A stretch of 64,000 nucleotides of DNA from Dichetophora obliterata. Its lineage: Eukaryota; Arthropoda; Insecta; Diptera; Sciomyzidae. The stretch covers positions 179,818,361 to 179,882,360 of the forward strand of contig OY986436.1 in the NCBI GenBank assembly GCA_963920525.1. The letters are read 5' to 3'. The translations under genes and the position numbers were made by a program. The notes beneath the pieces were generated by a model, which made no database searches, was not told where the DNA came from, and saw only the letters and a list, made by a program, of their open reading frames with translations. Of the stretch, positions 23,405-34,099 are shown piece by piece (position 1 is the first letter of the stretch; the number at the start of each line of letters is the position of its first letter).

Positions 23405-24635
23405 TTACTTTCGGTCCCTGGAAAAAAGACATCGCTTGCTTGATAAGCGAGGGAAAGCCAATACCCTAAGATTGGTAGTTCTTTCTTCCATGTGCGGTGT
23501 AACCACTCGCCGGATAAGGTCTGTCACAAATGTACGGCGCCTGTCAGTCCTCTTCCGAGCGTGAGCTCCCAATTCATCGCGGATAATATATGACGCCGTA
23601 CCAGCAATATCTATCATGTTGTAAAATATTGCTAACGACCAACGGTTTGTCTGGTTAGGCTTGCAAGTATACTTACAGCCCTATTCTGGTTGTTAGCTTA
23701 ACAAGAAATAGTTAAGGACCTCTTGTTAAGCTGATTGTTATGTTATGTAAATGTTAGTATTCTTAAAAATCATTTACAACATAAAAGCTTAAAAAGCTTT
23801 TAAAGTTCACTATGCATGGTGAAAATCGATATGCCTATTGAAAGAAGATATGCGCGATATGTACAGATGCTTCGAGCGCAGCTTGTGACTTTGCAAGCGC
23901 TTGAAAAATTTGCCACGGCTACTGAAAGATTTCATTATCAACACTTAAAATAAGTAAAAATTCTTCCATTTTTTAGTTTAATGTATTTAAACTCAGTATT
24001 ATATTAAAATTTGGTTTTTTTTTTATTATTTGCACAACATTTTCTATCTAAGCACATAAATTTCAATCGTTGTTAGGACTCTTTCTGTCATTAACAAAAT
24101 TGTAAGGAAAAGAGCTTTTAAATTTGCAGCAGAATACGAAACTTTAACAAATTGTTAATATTAACTATTTTGTTAATGTGGTGAGCTTAGTTAAGATGCC
24201 AGAATAGGGCTGTAAGTGACCATTTGATCCATTGTGTTCACACCCGCCTTGAATTCATTATAATCTAATATTTGGGTGAATTTCAATGCGCTGCCATTTG
24301 CCTGCAGTTTGTAGTGCTCGGTTGAAATCAGCACCACAGGCTTCTTCTTTTTAGCCATATACATAAGAGCACAATGCGATTTTACTGTCGTAGAAGCCCA
24401 ATAAAGTGCTCAATGATGCTATTTTTGGGTCCAATATTTCCGCTGGAATGAATGCCTTGTTCTTGTGGACCGTGCCAACGTACGAAAGATTCTGGGAGAT
24501 CAAATGTTTAGTCAAAGAAAAAAGTTATCCATGTGAAAGGTGCGGCCGGAATGGACATATTTGGTAGTCAGGCTCAAAACTACTCTCTCTCCTTGTTTCA
24601 CATCGCAAGCAGCGCCCGGTAATTTGCCAGTATAA
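23405..24635 (-). pseudogene. piggyBac-type transposase relic, split by a MITE
   Basis: On the minus strand the piece from 24635 down to 24215 reads FHMDNFFSLTKHLISQ, then VGTVHKNKAFIPAEILDPK, KKKKPVVLISTEHYKL and AGVNTMDQMV. After the inserted MITE, 23670-23405 continues with YTCKPNQTNRWSLAIFYNMI and DIAG. These are the order and motifs of the DDE_Tnp_1_7 piggyBac transposase C-terminal half (DNF, GT.RKN, GG.D..DQM, R..NRWP...F..MIDIA). Several frame changes are needed. The N-terminal half is absent and no TTAA-flanked ends were found. Confidence 0.75.
23676..24212. mobile_element. MITE with CAGCCCTATTCTGG ends
   Basis: The 537 bp element is bounded by CAGCCCTATTCTGG and its inverse complement, with TA on both sides (23674-23675 and 24213-24214). 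It interrupts the piggyBac relic between DQMV and YTCKPN, which fixes its borders independently. Its ends are related to those of the 675 bp element at 49239-49913. No coding capacity. Confidence 0.85.
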
Positions 24636-24703
24636 AGGATCCCTTTTAGAGAGAGTACTTGCTATGGAATATAAAATAAAGATATTTAAAAAAAAATGTT
24701 TTT

Positions 24704-25072
24704 ATGCCATTCAAAATAAGTTTTCTAGCAGATTTCATTAAAGCCGCGAAAGCGGAAGGTCTGAAAAATTTTCCGGTTTCATATAAAAAGTATATGGTCT
24801 TCGATATGAGTGCAAAAGGACTACGAAATCCATATAAAGACCTGCTAGCAGCGCTTCAGAACCCTGGCAGTGCTCACTGGGTTCATAAAATTCTACACAC
24901 AGACACACACAAAGATGACTTTAAAAAAGCAATGGATTTCATGGCAAGAAATATGCAATTGCTTTTAGAAGATGTGCGCATTCACTTTGAAAAGGATAAT
25001 AAAATGTTTGCATTGAAAATAAAACATCTACTTGCAGTCCGTCCGACTGTCCGTCGTGTAACAACAAAATGA
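24704..25072 (+). CDS. hypothetical 122-residue frame
   Basis: An open frame from ATG 24704 to TGA 25072 encodes a lysine-rich, mostly helical-looking 122-residue product with no motif I recognise. It begins just after the piggyBac relic and lies in DNA without visible repeats. TTTTCTAGCAG at 24720-24730 could be a splice acceptor, so it could equally be an internal exon or chance. Its length is unusual for this base composition, but I found no independent support. Confidence 0.2.
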   Translation: MPFKISFLADFIKAAKAEGLKNFPVSYKKYMVFDMSAKGLRNPYKDLLAALQNPGSAHWVHKILHTDTHKDDFKKAMDFMARNMQLLLEDVRIHFEKDNKMFALKIKHLLAVRPTVRRVTTK

Positions 25073-26240
25073 ACGAGCAACGAGCTCTAGAAATGACGCA
25101 CAGAAAAAAAGCAACAGTGGGGCCACCCATCAAGGTGCCTACTAAATAAATAGCGCTCATTAGCAGTGGGCCAAAAATAAAAAACTTCAACAACAAGTTC
25201 ATTGGCAACAAATAGACTAAACGCAGTAAAGAAGGTGTGGCCAAGCTAGCGCGAGTCAGTTTATCCAAGATAAAGTGTGTGTGTGTGTGTGTGTGCTTCT
25301 ATGTGTGCCTGCGAGTGATGAGCCGCAAAAGACCGGGAGCCAAAAACATAAATAAATCATTAAAATTAACCGCCATGTGCACAGAAACAGTCTGAGATAT
25401 GAGCTCCCCAATCAACACAAACGCACAAGAAGAGCTCAAATCGCAAAGACATGCGCGAAGTTTTAGAATGCGAGAGCAACTGATGGCACCCATATTAATA
25501 AGTGGGTGTGGTCAACATACACACACACACACACACCGATGAATGTTTTTATGAGCATCAGAAAACCTAAACATTGCACCCTTGAAATATTGCAACTGTA
25601 TATCATACATTTTTGACTCTTTTCTCAACCCTGCGCCATGTTCTTTTTTTCAGAATTGATTCAACAGGAGACTTCGGATGCGCTCTCTGTTTGTTTAAGG
25701 TAGAGATATGCTAGTGCTTGAAAGAACATCCCCTGCCAGATGTCGCGTCGTAGACGTAGTAGGCAGATAGTCAGAAGGTGGTATTTCATCTCTTCTATTT
25801 TGCTGTTTTGTCTGACATTTATACTGCTTTTATGCATATTTTTTTTAATTCCTCATTTTTGTTGTTTCTTTGCTCTTATTTTGTACTTTGTATTCAATCC
25901 ACCTACGAGTTAGCCAAGTTGTTTTACTTTTATTTCTCTACTGTTGAGTTCCCCCCGCTGGCAACTCGTGCGTTTCTGTCACTCCGTCCAGTTTGTCCAC
26001 GAAATGGCAGCACTTTTATTTGCCTTGGTCCTTTTGAATCTTCCTTTCAGAGATTTGCTCTCTTTTTTGAGGTGAACTGCGTTATTTGCGTAAACTTTGA
26101 AGGACTTTCGGCAAAAGCACCGAAAAAGGAGACTGAAAATGAATGTTAACAATAAAAGAAAAAAAAGGGCAGCATTAACAGTCAAGTCTGTTAGTAAGGG
26201 AAAAGATGTTGGTATTTAAAAAAATTTCAAATTAAAAATA
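25073..26240. other. apparently unique non-coding DNA with microsatellites
   Basis: Balanced base composition, no TE ends, and two dinucleotide runs (GT at 25274-25296 and AC at 25519-25537). The open frames at 25778-26149 and on the opposite strand are T-rich/A-rich artefacts. It may be intron or regulatory DNA of a host gene outside the window. Confidence 0.4.
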
Positions 26241-26339
26241 TGCATATCTTATATATTAATAGGCAAACATCAAATGTTGTCGCACACTTTTTCGATATTA
26301 ATTTTGGAATAAGGGCAATGAAACTTATACCATTCGAAA

Positions 26340-28095
26340 GGTACTGCGCCCTATATGTGCAGAATCATTTAAGATTTTAAATTTATGACCTCTGACCCGA
26401 AATATTAACGTTGAAAGTTTGTATTATTTTAAGTAAGGAATCTCAGAGCTAGGAAGAGATAGAATGGTGAATGAGGTATCAAAGGAAGGATCTGGCTGCA
26501 CAGTAAGATTACATTTTTGATTGGTGACCTTCGACCTGAAATATGAGCGTAAAAAGAGCATTTATTAAGTAAAATCTAAACTGTAACAGATGGAAAATAT
26601 GCAAAAAATACTTCGGTCATTTTGAACCATCTCTTACGGATACCCTACAAAAAGCATTTTTTTATACAACAAGAGTGACTATATATTGTAATGGTGAAAT
26701 TTCTTACAAATAGTGAAGTGTGAAAAATTTTCGTTATTCTGGCATAAAAATATAGCGATATCTCGAAAACTATAGATGATCTCAGTATAACCTTTTTTCT
26801 ATGAAACGTCGTTGGTTGAGGAATATAACGATATACGGTAACGCTTTCTTGATAATATTTTCCACGGATAGTATGTTAAAAAAAATCCTCTTAAAATGAC
26901 ATTACAATTATTTAGATATCTCGAAAAACTTACATCTTCTTAGTACAACGTATTTCCTTGAAGCAAGGCCATCGCCTCAGAATGAGAAAAAACTATTGAA
27001 ATTTCAAGTTTTGACTTTGCAAGCAAATATCTCAGCCATTTTTTAATCGATTTTCAACAAATTTTGTTTATCTGGAAGTTCAATTAAATATCTTTGGAGA
27101 AATAAGAAACGATTTACCGTTATCGCACCAATTCAATGTTTTATATTGTTTTAAATAAGCCTATAAAATATTAAGTTTTTGCTCAAAAAATAGGCCAAAC
27201 TTTTTTGTTGTAATTTTTCTTTTCTTTTTTCACACTCTTTCATATGACATATCACTTATTAGCAAAAATCGCTTCATCTTGTCACATAATGCAAAAAACA
27301 GTTTTATCATCGAAAATCATGAGCTCCCTATGATTTTTTTGATGAAAATAAAATTTTTCAAAATGTTGTTTTTATATTTTTTACAAAGTTCTACTGCTTA
27401 AAAAATAATTTCTGCAAAAAAATTTTCTAATATTTCAAACTACTCCAAAGTTATAAACACAAAGTTGTATTTTAAGCCATTTCTTTATACATAGAAATAG
27501 GCGTAGGAGAAACAGTTCTTCCGTGTTTCTGAACCGATTTTGATAATTTTTTTAAAGTAAATTAGAGTAGCGAAAAGGAGTTCACCGAATATTTTTATGA
27601 CCTTTGACCTGATATCTGAGCGTTGAAAGAATATTTCTGAAGTAAAACCTAAACTATAAGAAATGGAATAACATGGCGTAAGAGGAAATTTTAGACATTA
27701 ATATAATGTACAAAAAACATTTTTCGCTTTCTCTTACGGGTATCCTACACTAAGCATTTTTTTATATATTGTGATGGTGAAATTTCTTACAAATGGTAAA
27801 TTCTGAAAAATTTCCTTTATTTTGGCTTCAAAGTTATGTTGATATCTCGAAAACTATAGCTTTTCTCAGTACAACGTATTTTTGTATGAAAAGCGCTGGT
27901 TGTGAAAAATAACGGTGCACGAAAGTTTTTTTTTTTGTTTGATAATGTTATTACAATTAATATTTTTAAAAAAATTTAGGCTATTTCGATATCAAAGCTA
28001 TTGCGATAATTTGAAACTTCAGATTTTCTTAGTACATCACATTTTCTTAAAGCAAGGTCATCGCCTCAGAATGAGAAAAAACTATTGAAATTTCA
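26340..28095. repeat. diverged direct repeat, offset about 1.09 kb
   Basis: A block of roughly 430-500 bp occurs twice in direct orientation, about 26570-27000 and 27650-28095. Shared anchors include ATGGTGAAATTTCTTACAAA, GATATCTCGAAAACTATAG and CATCGCCTCAGAATGAGAAA. The region between ends with a Helitron-like phrase CTGAACCGATTTTGATAATT near 27535. No coding frame. It is probably an old non-autonomous element with internal duplication. Confidence 0.65.
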
Positions 28096-28126
28096 GAAAG
28101 TAGGTCAATTGCGGCCACAGGCGATA

Positions 28127-29438
28127 CTACAGCGTGGGCCCTAATAACTGTCGCACCTTTTTCAAGCGCCCCTGTGCCAAACAAAGTATACATAGACTTT
28201 TTACCGTTAGTAATTTAATTTTATACATTAATTGTGAATTCAAATGATCTGTTTGTCTGTTGAAATAGTTCTTATTAAAAGTTTGTGAGCGATGGAAGCA
28301 AAAAGAGAGCTTGTTCAGAAATTGCATATGCAAGGCAAGAAAACTTGTGAAATTGTTAACATCCTACGTTATTTAGGAGTTAACCGCAAATTCGTTCAAC
28401 GCACTATTGCTAGATATAAGGCAACTGGGAGCGTCGAAATTTCTAAAAAACCTGGTCGGAAGTGCACCGTTAGAACTTCAGGACTGGTGAAGGTTGTACG
28501 AGAGCGAATTAGAAGAAATTGCGCAGTTTCAGGGAGACAATTGGCCAAGGACCTAAATGTGAGCCGCAAAACCATCAGGAATGTCATTAAAAAAAAATTT
28601 AAAGATGAAAGCTTACAAAAAAAAAAAGGATTCATGGTCTTACAGAACGGCAAAAGAAAATGCGGAGGGAAAGAAGTGCTTTGCTCCTTCAGAGGCACGC
28701 AAATTGCAAAATTGTGTTTTCTGACGAGAAGTTATTCATTCTGCAAAAAAGTCACAATCCACAGAACGACCGCGTATACGCACCGAGGATGTGTGACATT
28801 TCAGCAGAAAAAAAAGCTATTGAACGGTACCAAAACACCACATCAGTTATGGTTTGGGGAGCTATATCCACAAAAGGCAAGCTCCCGCTCCTTTTCATTG
28901 ACAAAGGCGTAAAAATCAATGCCCAATACTATTTGGACGAAGTGCTTGTCAAGCATCTTCACCCTCATGCATCTGAGCTTTTTGGCAATGAGCCATATTG
29001 CTTCCAGCAAGACTCTGCTCCGGCTCACAAGGCCAAAACTGTTCAGCGTTGGTGCAAAGACAATATTTCCTGTTTCATTCCAGTGGATGAATGGCCTCCA
29101 TCTTCTCCGGATTTAAATCCTTTGGATTTTTGTGTATGGGGATACATGTTAGATAAACTAAAAAATCTTAAAAACATGAAATTGGAACAATTTAAACGCC
29201 GCTTACAAAAAATTTGGGACGAAATACCCGATGAAGTCGTTCGTGCCGCCTGTAATAGCTTCGAAAAGCGTTTGAAGCTCGTAAAAAAAGTTAAGGGTGA
29301 AAGATTTGAACTAAATCAATAAAAATGTAAGTCAACAATTTAAAAAATAAAATAAAAATGTTTTTAGCCCAAAATGCTTTGTATATTTTTTTTGTGTTGA
29401 AGAAATTAGTGCGACAGTTATTAGGGCCCACGCTGTAG
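28127..29438 (+). mobile_element. mariner (maT, DD37D) transposon, near complete
   Basis: Thirty-base terminal inverted repeats starting CTACAGCGTGGGCCCTAATA at 28127, with the exact complement ending at 29438, are flanked by TA on both sides (28125-28126 and 29439-29440). The 1312 bp element contains a single transposase gene on the plus strand. Length, TIRs and target duplication all fit a complete mariner. Confidence 0.92.
28292..29322 (+). pseudogene. maT mariner transposase with one frameshift
   Basis: Starts at ATG 28292. The N-terminal paired-type helix-turn-helix covers about the first 110 residues (VNRKFVQRTIARYKATGSVE, then LAKDLNVSRKTIRNVIKKKF). The catalytic domain shows IVFSDEKLF, FQQDSAPAHKAK and SSPDLNPLDFCVWGYML. 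From the second Asp to the Asp of PLDF there are 37 residues, the DD37D spacing of the maT branch. The frame breaks in the A11 run at 28617-28627 and resumes one base out; otherwise the roughly 343 codons are open to TAA at 29322. The enzyme cuts and pastes its element at TA. Either it is a very recent loss of function or the homopolymer is miscalled. Confidence 0.88.
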
Positions 29439-29458
29439 TATAATTCGAACTATACTAA

Positions 29459-29553
29459 TTATTTATGATCGTTATACATTCGATCGTAAATTATCTTCTC
29501 AACTGTTCCCTTCATCAATGCCTTGATGTTGTAGAGTTCTTTACCACGAAGGC
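29459..29553 (-). pseudogene. unknown coding-like fragment split by a MITE
   Basis: On the minus strand, 29553-29459 reads SLRGKELYNIKALMKGTVEK then IIYDRMYND and a stop. If the element at 29557-31069 and one TTA copy are removed, the frame joins smoothly to INCLKELLSVITL from 31130-31073. I do not recognise the family. It may be a piece of another transposase or of a host gene duplicate. Confidence 0.35.
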
Positions 29554-29556
29554 TTA

Positions 29557-31069
29557 AGCTGGATTCACTCATGGCGAATAATAAGGTAGGGTAAGTAGCT
29601 GTGACAAGAGCTATCGTTAATGTCAAAGTGTGTTTTAGAGATGCCAGTTTCCTTTATTAATGTTATTTCTGGGATAAACACTTGGAAATGAAATTTATGA
29701 AGGTTAAATAAGATTAAATGTCTTTACTCCACGTTGTCCGACAAACTGCACAACTTATTTTTGCCATTTTTATAATTTTAAAAGTTATTAAAATACATGC
29801 AACTTCAAACAAAATTCTCTATGAAAACCACAAATACACGCTTACATATCCAATAATAAATTTGAAGTGGAAGGCTCAAGCTGGATTATAACATACAAAA
29901 ATATTTCGGAGAAAAAGTCCGCTTCAAGCTTGCCTAAAACAAAAAACCTGCACTTCCCCGTTTTGAAATATTGTTCGTAAAGAATTTCATCAAAAACGCT
30001 TAGACAAAGTATGGATTTTTCATTGGATTTTATTTTGTGAAATGGCAGCACTATATTTTATGATTTTGACATTAACGATAGGTCTTGTCAAAGCTACTTA
30101 CCCTACCTCATTATTCTGCCATGGATTCACTGATAACCTTCAGCATGTTTTTGTGTGATTTAAAATAATGTTAGTCAAGTTGAGAGCGTGCAGCAAGTTT
30201 TTTCTCTGAGCGAAAACTTCATACTGCAAAACAATCTGAGTCACTGATGTTACACGTACAATAGTTACTGTATTTTGCAGTAATTTTGAGCCCGTATAGG
30301 CAAACAGTAATTTGTGAGTAAAATACAGTAATTATGAATTTGTACCCTAAAATGATCGTTTTGTACAGAAATTTTATTAAAGTACACAAAAAGATTTTTT
30401 GCGAAAGAACATTTTACCACCTACCTATCTTAACTTTGTATAGTAATATTCCTTTAAAATAGCAACATTGCGAAATTCCCTTAAAAAAGCAAGATTCCAT
30501 CAAAATATCTTCGTTAACTTTGAATGTTTTTGTGCCCACTTATAAACAACGCCAGAAAGTGCAAATTATTTGAACACCAAAAAACCTTAAATTAAATTTT
30601 TTATAAATCTGAAGAATATGTTCATAAATATACATAAAAAATATATATAAAAACTGAAAAATGAAACTACATGTGATTGAAATAATAAGACTATGTTAAA
30701 GACTTTCAGACTTACGTACGTTACAAACCCATTGTGTAAGAAAACAAGGTGACAGCGAATTTTAATTTTTGTTGTAAAAATCCAACACTTAAGTTGTCAA
30801 ACCATACAAAATCAACTTTTCTGTCTCTTTCACTCATTCACAAGTTTGACAGCTTTAGCAAACGACGTCGACATCACTGGCACCTTGATTTCTTACACCA
30901 TGTTACAAACCTAATATGTAACTTTTTAAATTATAATTTGTTTTAATATGTTGATTAATTTTTTGTTATTGTTTCTTACTTCACATTTTAACAAAATAAA
31001 ACTTTTTTATGAATACTTGTTTTTACAGTACGGTACAGTATTCACTGACGGTGATCAGTGAATCCAGCT
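29557..31069. mobile_element. 1.5 kb non-autonomous element, AGCTGGATTCACTG ends
   Basis: Terminal inverted repeats AGCTGGATTCACTGATAACC, with the complement of AGCTGGATTCACTGATCACC at the right, are flanked by TTA on both sides (29554-29556 and 31070-31072). The left TIR is interrupted after 13 bases by a hAT-type MITE. No transposase is visible. TIR start (AGCT) and TTA duplication match the element at 18990-19345, suggesting the same superfamily. Confidence 0.75.
29570..30123. mobile_element. hAT-type MITE nested in a MITE
   Basis: The 554 bp element starts CATGGCGAATAATAAGGTAG and ends with the inverse of CATGGCAGAATAATGAGGTA. The arms stay complementary for about 50 bp through GGGTAAGTAGCT and CTATCGTTAATGTCAAA. 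An exact 8 bp duplication GATTCACT flanks it (29562-29569 and 30124-30131). Ends beginning CA plus an 8 bp duplication indicate hAT. Confidence 0.85.
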
Positions 31070-31184
31070 TTAGGGTTATCACTGAGAGAAGTTCTTTAAG
31101 GCAATTTATTCTATCTTTTTTCTCTATTCTTTAGTATCTTTATTTATACTCTTGCTCTAATTATTTTCTCTAATGATATCTGTT

Positions 31185-31400
31185 TTTTTTTTCTTCTCTC
31201 AATCTATTCATTCTTTTTTTCACTTAAAATGTATTATAGTTTTTAAGTTGCATTAAGGGGAGGTTCTAGTATAAATCGACGGAAAATTTCTGTTTTTTTT
31301 TCTTCTCTCAATCTATTCATTCTTTTCTTCACTTAAAATTTATTTTAGTTTTTAAGTTGCATTAAGGGGAGGTTCTAGTATAAATCGACGGAAAATTTTT
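31185..31400. repeat. 109 bp tandem duplication
   Basis: Two near-identical units carry CATTAAGGGGAGGTTCTAGT at 31251 and 31360. Few mismatches, so it is recent. No coding content. Confidence 0.9.
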
Positions 31401-31639
31401 GTTTTTTGCTTTATTTTCATCCTTAGGATCTTGAAAATATGTAGTCAAAAGGATATTTCCCTATCTAACTTATTATACGAGTCATAGCGTATTCGACGAG
31501 TGCGTCAGCCGAAAAACAGGTATAAATGTTTTTCTCGAAACACCTTTTTTTTCCTCGCTGTACATGATTCCGCTTGTCCTTTATTTTATAGTAGCACGTA
31601 ACCTTCAAATAGCGTAATTTATTATTGTTCAAGAATTTG

Positions 31640-31900
31640 TCTTTGTGGCATTACTGGTTCTCAAGATATTGCGAAAAATTTGATCCATTTGTATATGAGG
31701 TGCCACTCCCACTTGTCCAATCACGCCTTCTTTTGACACATTTCCTTTAAATGATGCACTTGATGACTTCCTAAATTTATGTTTATGTTTACTTCCTAAA
31801 TTTATGGCTTTACTGATTTTTCGAAAAATAAGATACATTTGTATGGGAGATGCCACGCCCACTTGTCCAAATATTTCAAAACCCTTTTTTTCTGTGCCTA
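31640..31900 (-). repeat. Helitron-like tandem units, inverted
   Basis: On the minus strand two units about 150 bp apart carry GACAAGTGGGAGTGGCACCT and GACAAGTGGGCGTGGCATCT, the same phrase as the plus-strand units at 12260-12720. This is a relic of the Helitron-like family in opposite orientation. Confidence 0.6.
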
Positions 31901-32384
31901 AAGCACTAAAAACGTCATCAAAATAATTTATTCCCTCTATTTTGTACCAATCATTCCATTGTGCAGTGCTCTGTATACATTTCATAAAAGACTTGTTTAT
32001 GGAAAATATATAATTTTTTTGTATTATTTCTAAGTTTGTACAAATATGGAATATCTTTTAAAAAATTTTCTTTTGGTCCAGAACGTTTTTTAAAAATTTT
32101 TTTTATAAAAAACTTATTCATTTTAAAGAAAAATTTTATTTAAAAAAAATCTTTTTTGTAATTTATCGTGTATTAAGAGTATTTGGCCCAAAATTCAAGA
32201 AATTTTAGCAAGCCGTTTCTTAGCAATTTATTTTTTTCCATATACACTTCAATAATATACGTAAAAGATATACAATTACGACTTCTTGTTTTAGGTGGCT
32301 TGTTTCACGAATTTTCACTCATTTAAGAACATGATTCCGCGTTTTGCTGGTTATTTTTTCTACTTTTTTAGGGAGCTATATTAA

Positions 32385-32986
32385 GGGCCGTTTTCTTGGT
32401 TTTCCGTTAAATTTGGTTTTCTCATGTTGCCTTCAAATTAATATTAAACATGTATGAAAGTATGCCAACATTAGATAATAATTGGCAGCACTGGCACTTC
32501 TGTCAGCTGTTTTTGTTTTGTATTAAAAGTAAAATTTATAATTGAATTGGATAAAACATTATGGCAAGTGAAGAAAATAAAAGGAAAAGAGGAAAGAATT
32601 TCACTTTGGAAGAAGAGGTGGTGTTGGTGGAAATAATTGAAAACCATAAACACATCATCGAAAATAAGAAGCCAGACACCGTCACCTGAAAGCAGAAGGA
32701 GCAAACTTGGAAAGCGACTGCCGAGCTTTTTGCAGCCAAAACAGGTTCCCTACGTGAATTTATTTTGAAGTTAGCAAACAGCTGTTTTTTGTTTACATTC
32801 ACCACCAAGTTGGCAGCGCTTAAAATTTACTCGTGTTATAAATTCTACAAGCTACTTAAAGTTCTCGGTAACGTTATCATCTCGGTAACACTAAAGAAGA
32901 CATGAGAAAATGAAAAAGTGCTAAAAAGGACTTTAAAGTCAGCTTTAGCTAAAGGGAACTTTATAGGTAAGATGAGAAAACGGCCC
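32385..32986. mobile_element. PIF/Harbinger-type non-autonomous element
   Basis: The element starts GGGCCGTTTTCTTGGTTTTC and ends with ATGAGAAAACGGCCC, with TAA on both sides (32382-32384 and 32987-32989). TIRs starting with G runs and a 3 bp TWA duplication are features of PIF/Harbinger. It is only 602 bp and lacks a transposase, but it carries the start of a Myb/SANT reading frame, the second gene of autonomous Harbinger elements. Confidence 0.8.
32561..32760 (+). pseudogene. Myb/SANT (zeste-type) DNA-binding domain, truncated
   Basis: From ATG 32561 the frame reads KNFTLEEEVVLVEIIENHKH, then IIENKKPDTVT, an in-frame TGA at 32687, and KQKEQTWKATAELFAAKTGS. This is the trihelix-like Myb_DNA-bind_5/zeste-type domain (usual order: FT..E...L...I..., ENK..D..T...K...W). 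The TGA stands where the family normally has Trp. The rest of the domain is missing. In Harbinger elements the Myb-like protein binds the transposon ends and imports the transposase, which fits the bounding TIRs. Confidence 0.7.
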
Positions 32987-33734
32987 TAAATCTTTAAATC
33001 TTTTTACCTCTTCGGGTAAAATGATAACATATGTGGAGAAAAGTTTTTTATTGAAATATTTTAAGATTTGACGTTGTTTCTTTCAAATATTGATGCAATG
33101 GATAGAGAAAATAATCTCCCTCATAAGCTTTCTTTTAATTGCTAAAATATGTCGCGTAAGAAGGCTCCTCTGTATAGTAAGTAAAAAAGTGTTGATAACT
33201 AATGAGTTTATTGTAAAAAAAGTACAATACATCCACATATGCACATTTAAAAAATATTACTTCAAAAAAATTTTGTTAATGCAAAATGCAAATATGTCGT
33301 GTAAGAAGGCTCCTATGTCTGGAAAGTAAAAAAGTGTTAATAAATAAAAAATTTATTATAAAAAAGTACAATATGTCCATATAACACATTTAAAAACTAT
33401 TACTTCCAAAAAAAAATTTTAAGTTTTTTTTTTGCAGAAATGTCTTAACTAGACCCTATTTTGTAAGAATACTACCTTAAAAAATATTTTTTCGTAGTAT
33501 TTCTTGGCGCGGGATTGAAGAGGTTAATATTTTTAAAGTGAAACTTCTTAGGTGGTGATTTCTTGAGAATAATATTTTTCGAGTCTCGTAACGAAAAATT
33601 TTCTAATTTCGTCATGAATCAAGCCTCGTCACGTATCTGCAGATACGATTGAGATAGACTTTGTGTTTGGATGCAGGTTATTTTTTGTGATGTTTGTATT
33701 GATGACAGATAGTGTAGGTATGTACGAGATATTT

Positions 33735-34090
33735 AAAAAAAAGTTTGCCACATCTCATTTTACCGCCCACAATTCAATAAAAATGCTATATTTCGGACGG
33801 TTTTGATCGTATTAGACTAAAATTTGGAAATTTAGTTTATCTGGTCACCTAAGAGTTACGCCCACTTTTCAAAGGATAAGAGTGGAGTGAAGTAAATTAT
33901 AACCTGAATTGAGCTGAAATTTTGACAGTCGATTTGTTTCCAGTACGAAATGGTTTAAGGAAAAAGTGTTGCCACACCTCTTTTACCGCCCACAAATTCA
34001 TAAAAATGCTTTATTTCGGACACTTGGTCGTATTAGACAAAAATTTAGTAATTTATTTTCTAATTTTAGTGTTGTATTTGAAGTCCCAGA
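33735..34090 (+). repeat. Helitron-like head fragments
   Basis: Two diverged copies of the phrase CGCCCACAAATCAATAAAAA followed by TCGGACGGTTTTGATCGTAT are seen near 33765 and 33985, parallel to 11763-11830. They are fragments of the Helitron-like family with no ends preserved. Confidence 0.55.
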
Positions 34091-34099
34091 AGGGTGGCG

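Larger units (their letters stand above)
21453..23440. mobile_element. foldback element with inverted AT-rich repeat arms
   Basis: The left part (21480-21720) contains repeated AACTTATATTTTAGTTTTAT and CCCTCACAAATAAC motifs. The right part (22975-23330) contains the inverse, AAAATAAAACTTAAAAA and GTTATTTGTGAGG, several times. The outermost matches are AACTGTTAT-type ends near 21475 and 23400 with GGGA(T/C)C nearby. A mariner-type element (21763-22936) lies between the arms. Exact ends are uncertain. Confidence 0.55.

Noticed and set aside
25778..26149. 123-residue hydrophobic frame
   Set aside because: T-rich DNA gives Phe/Leu/Tyr runs; no signal anchor logic, no homology recognised, and an open frame on the opposite strand.
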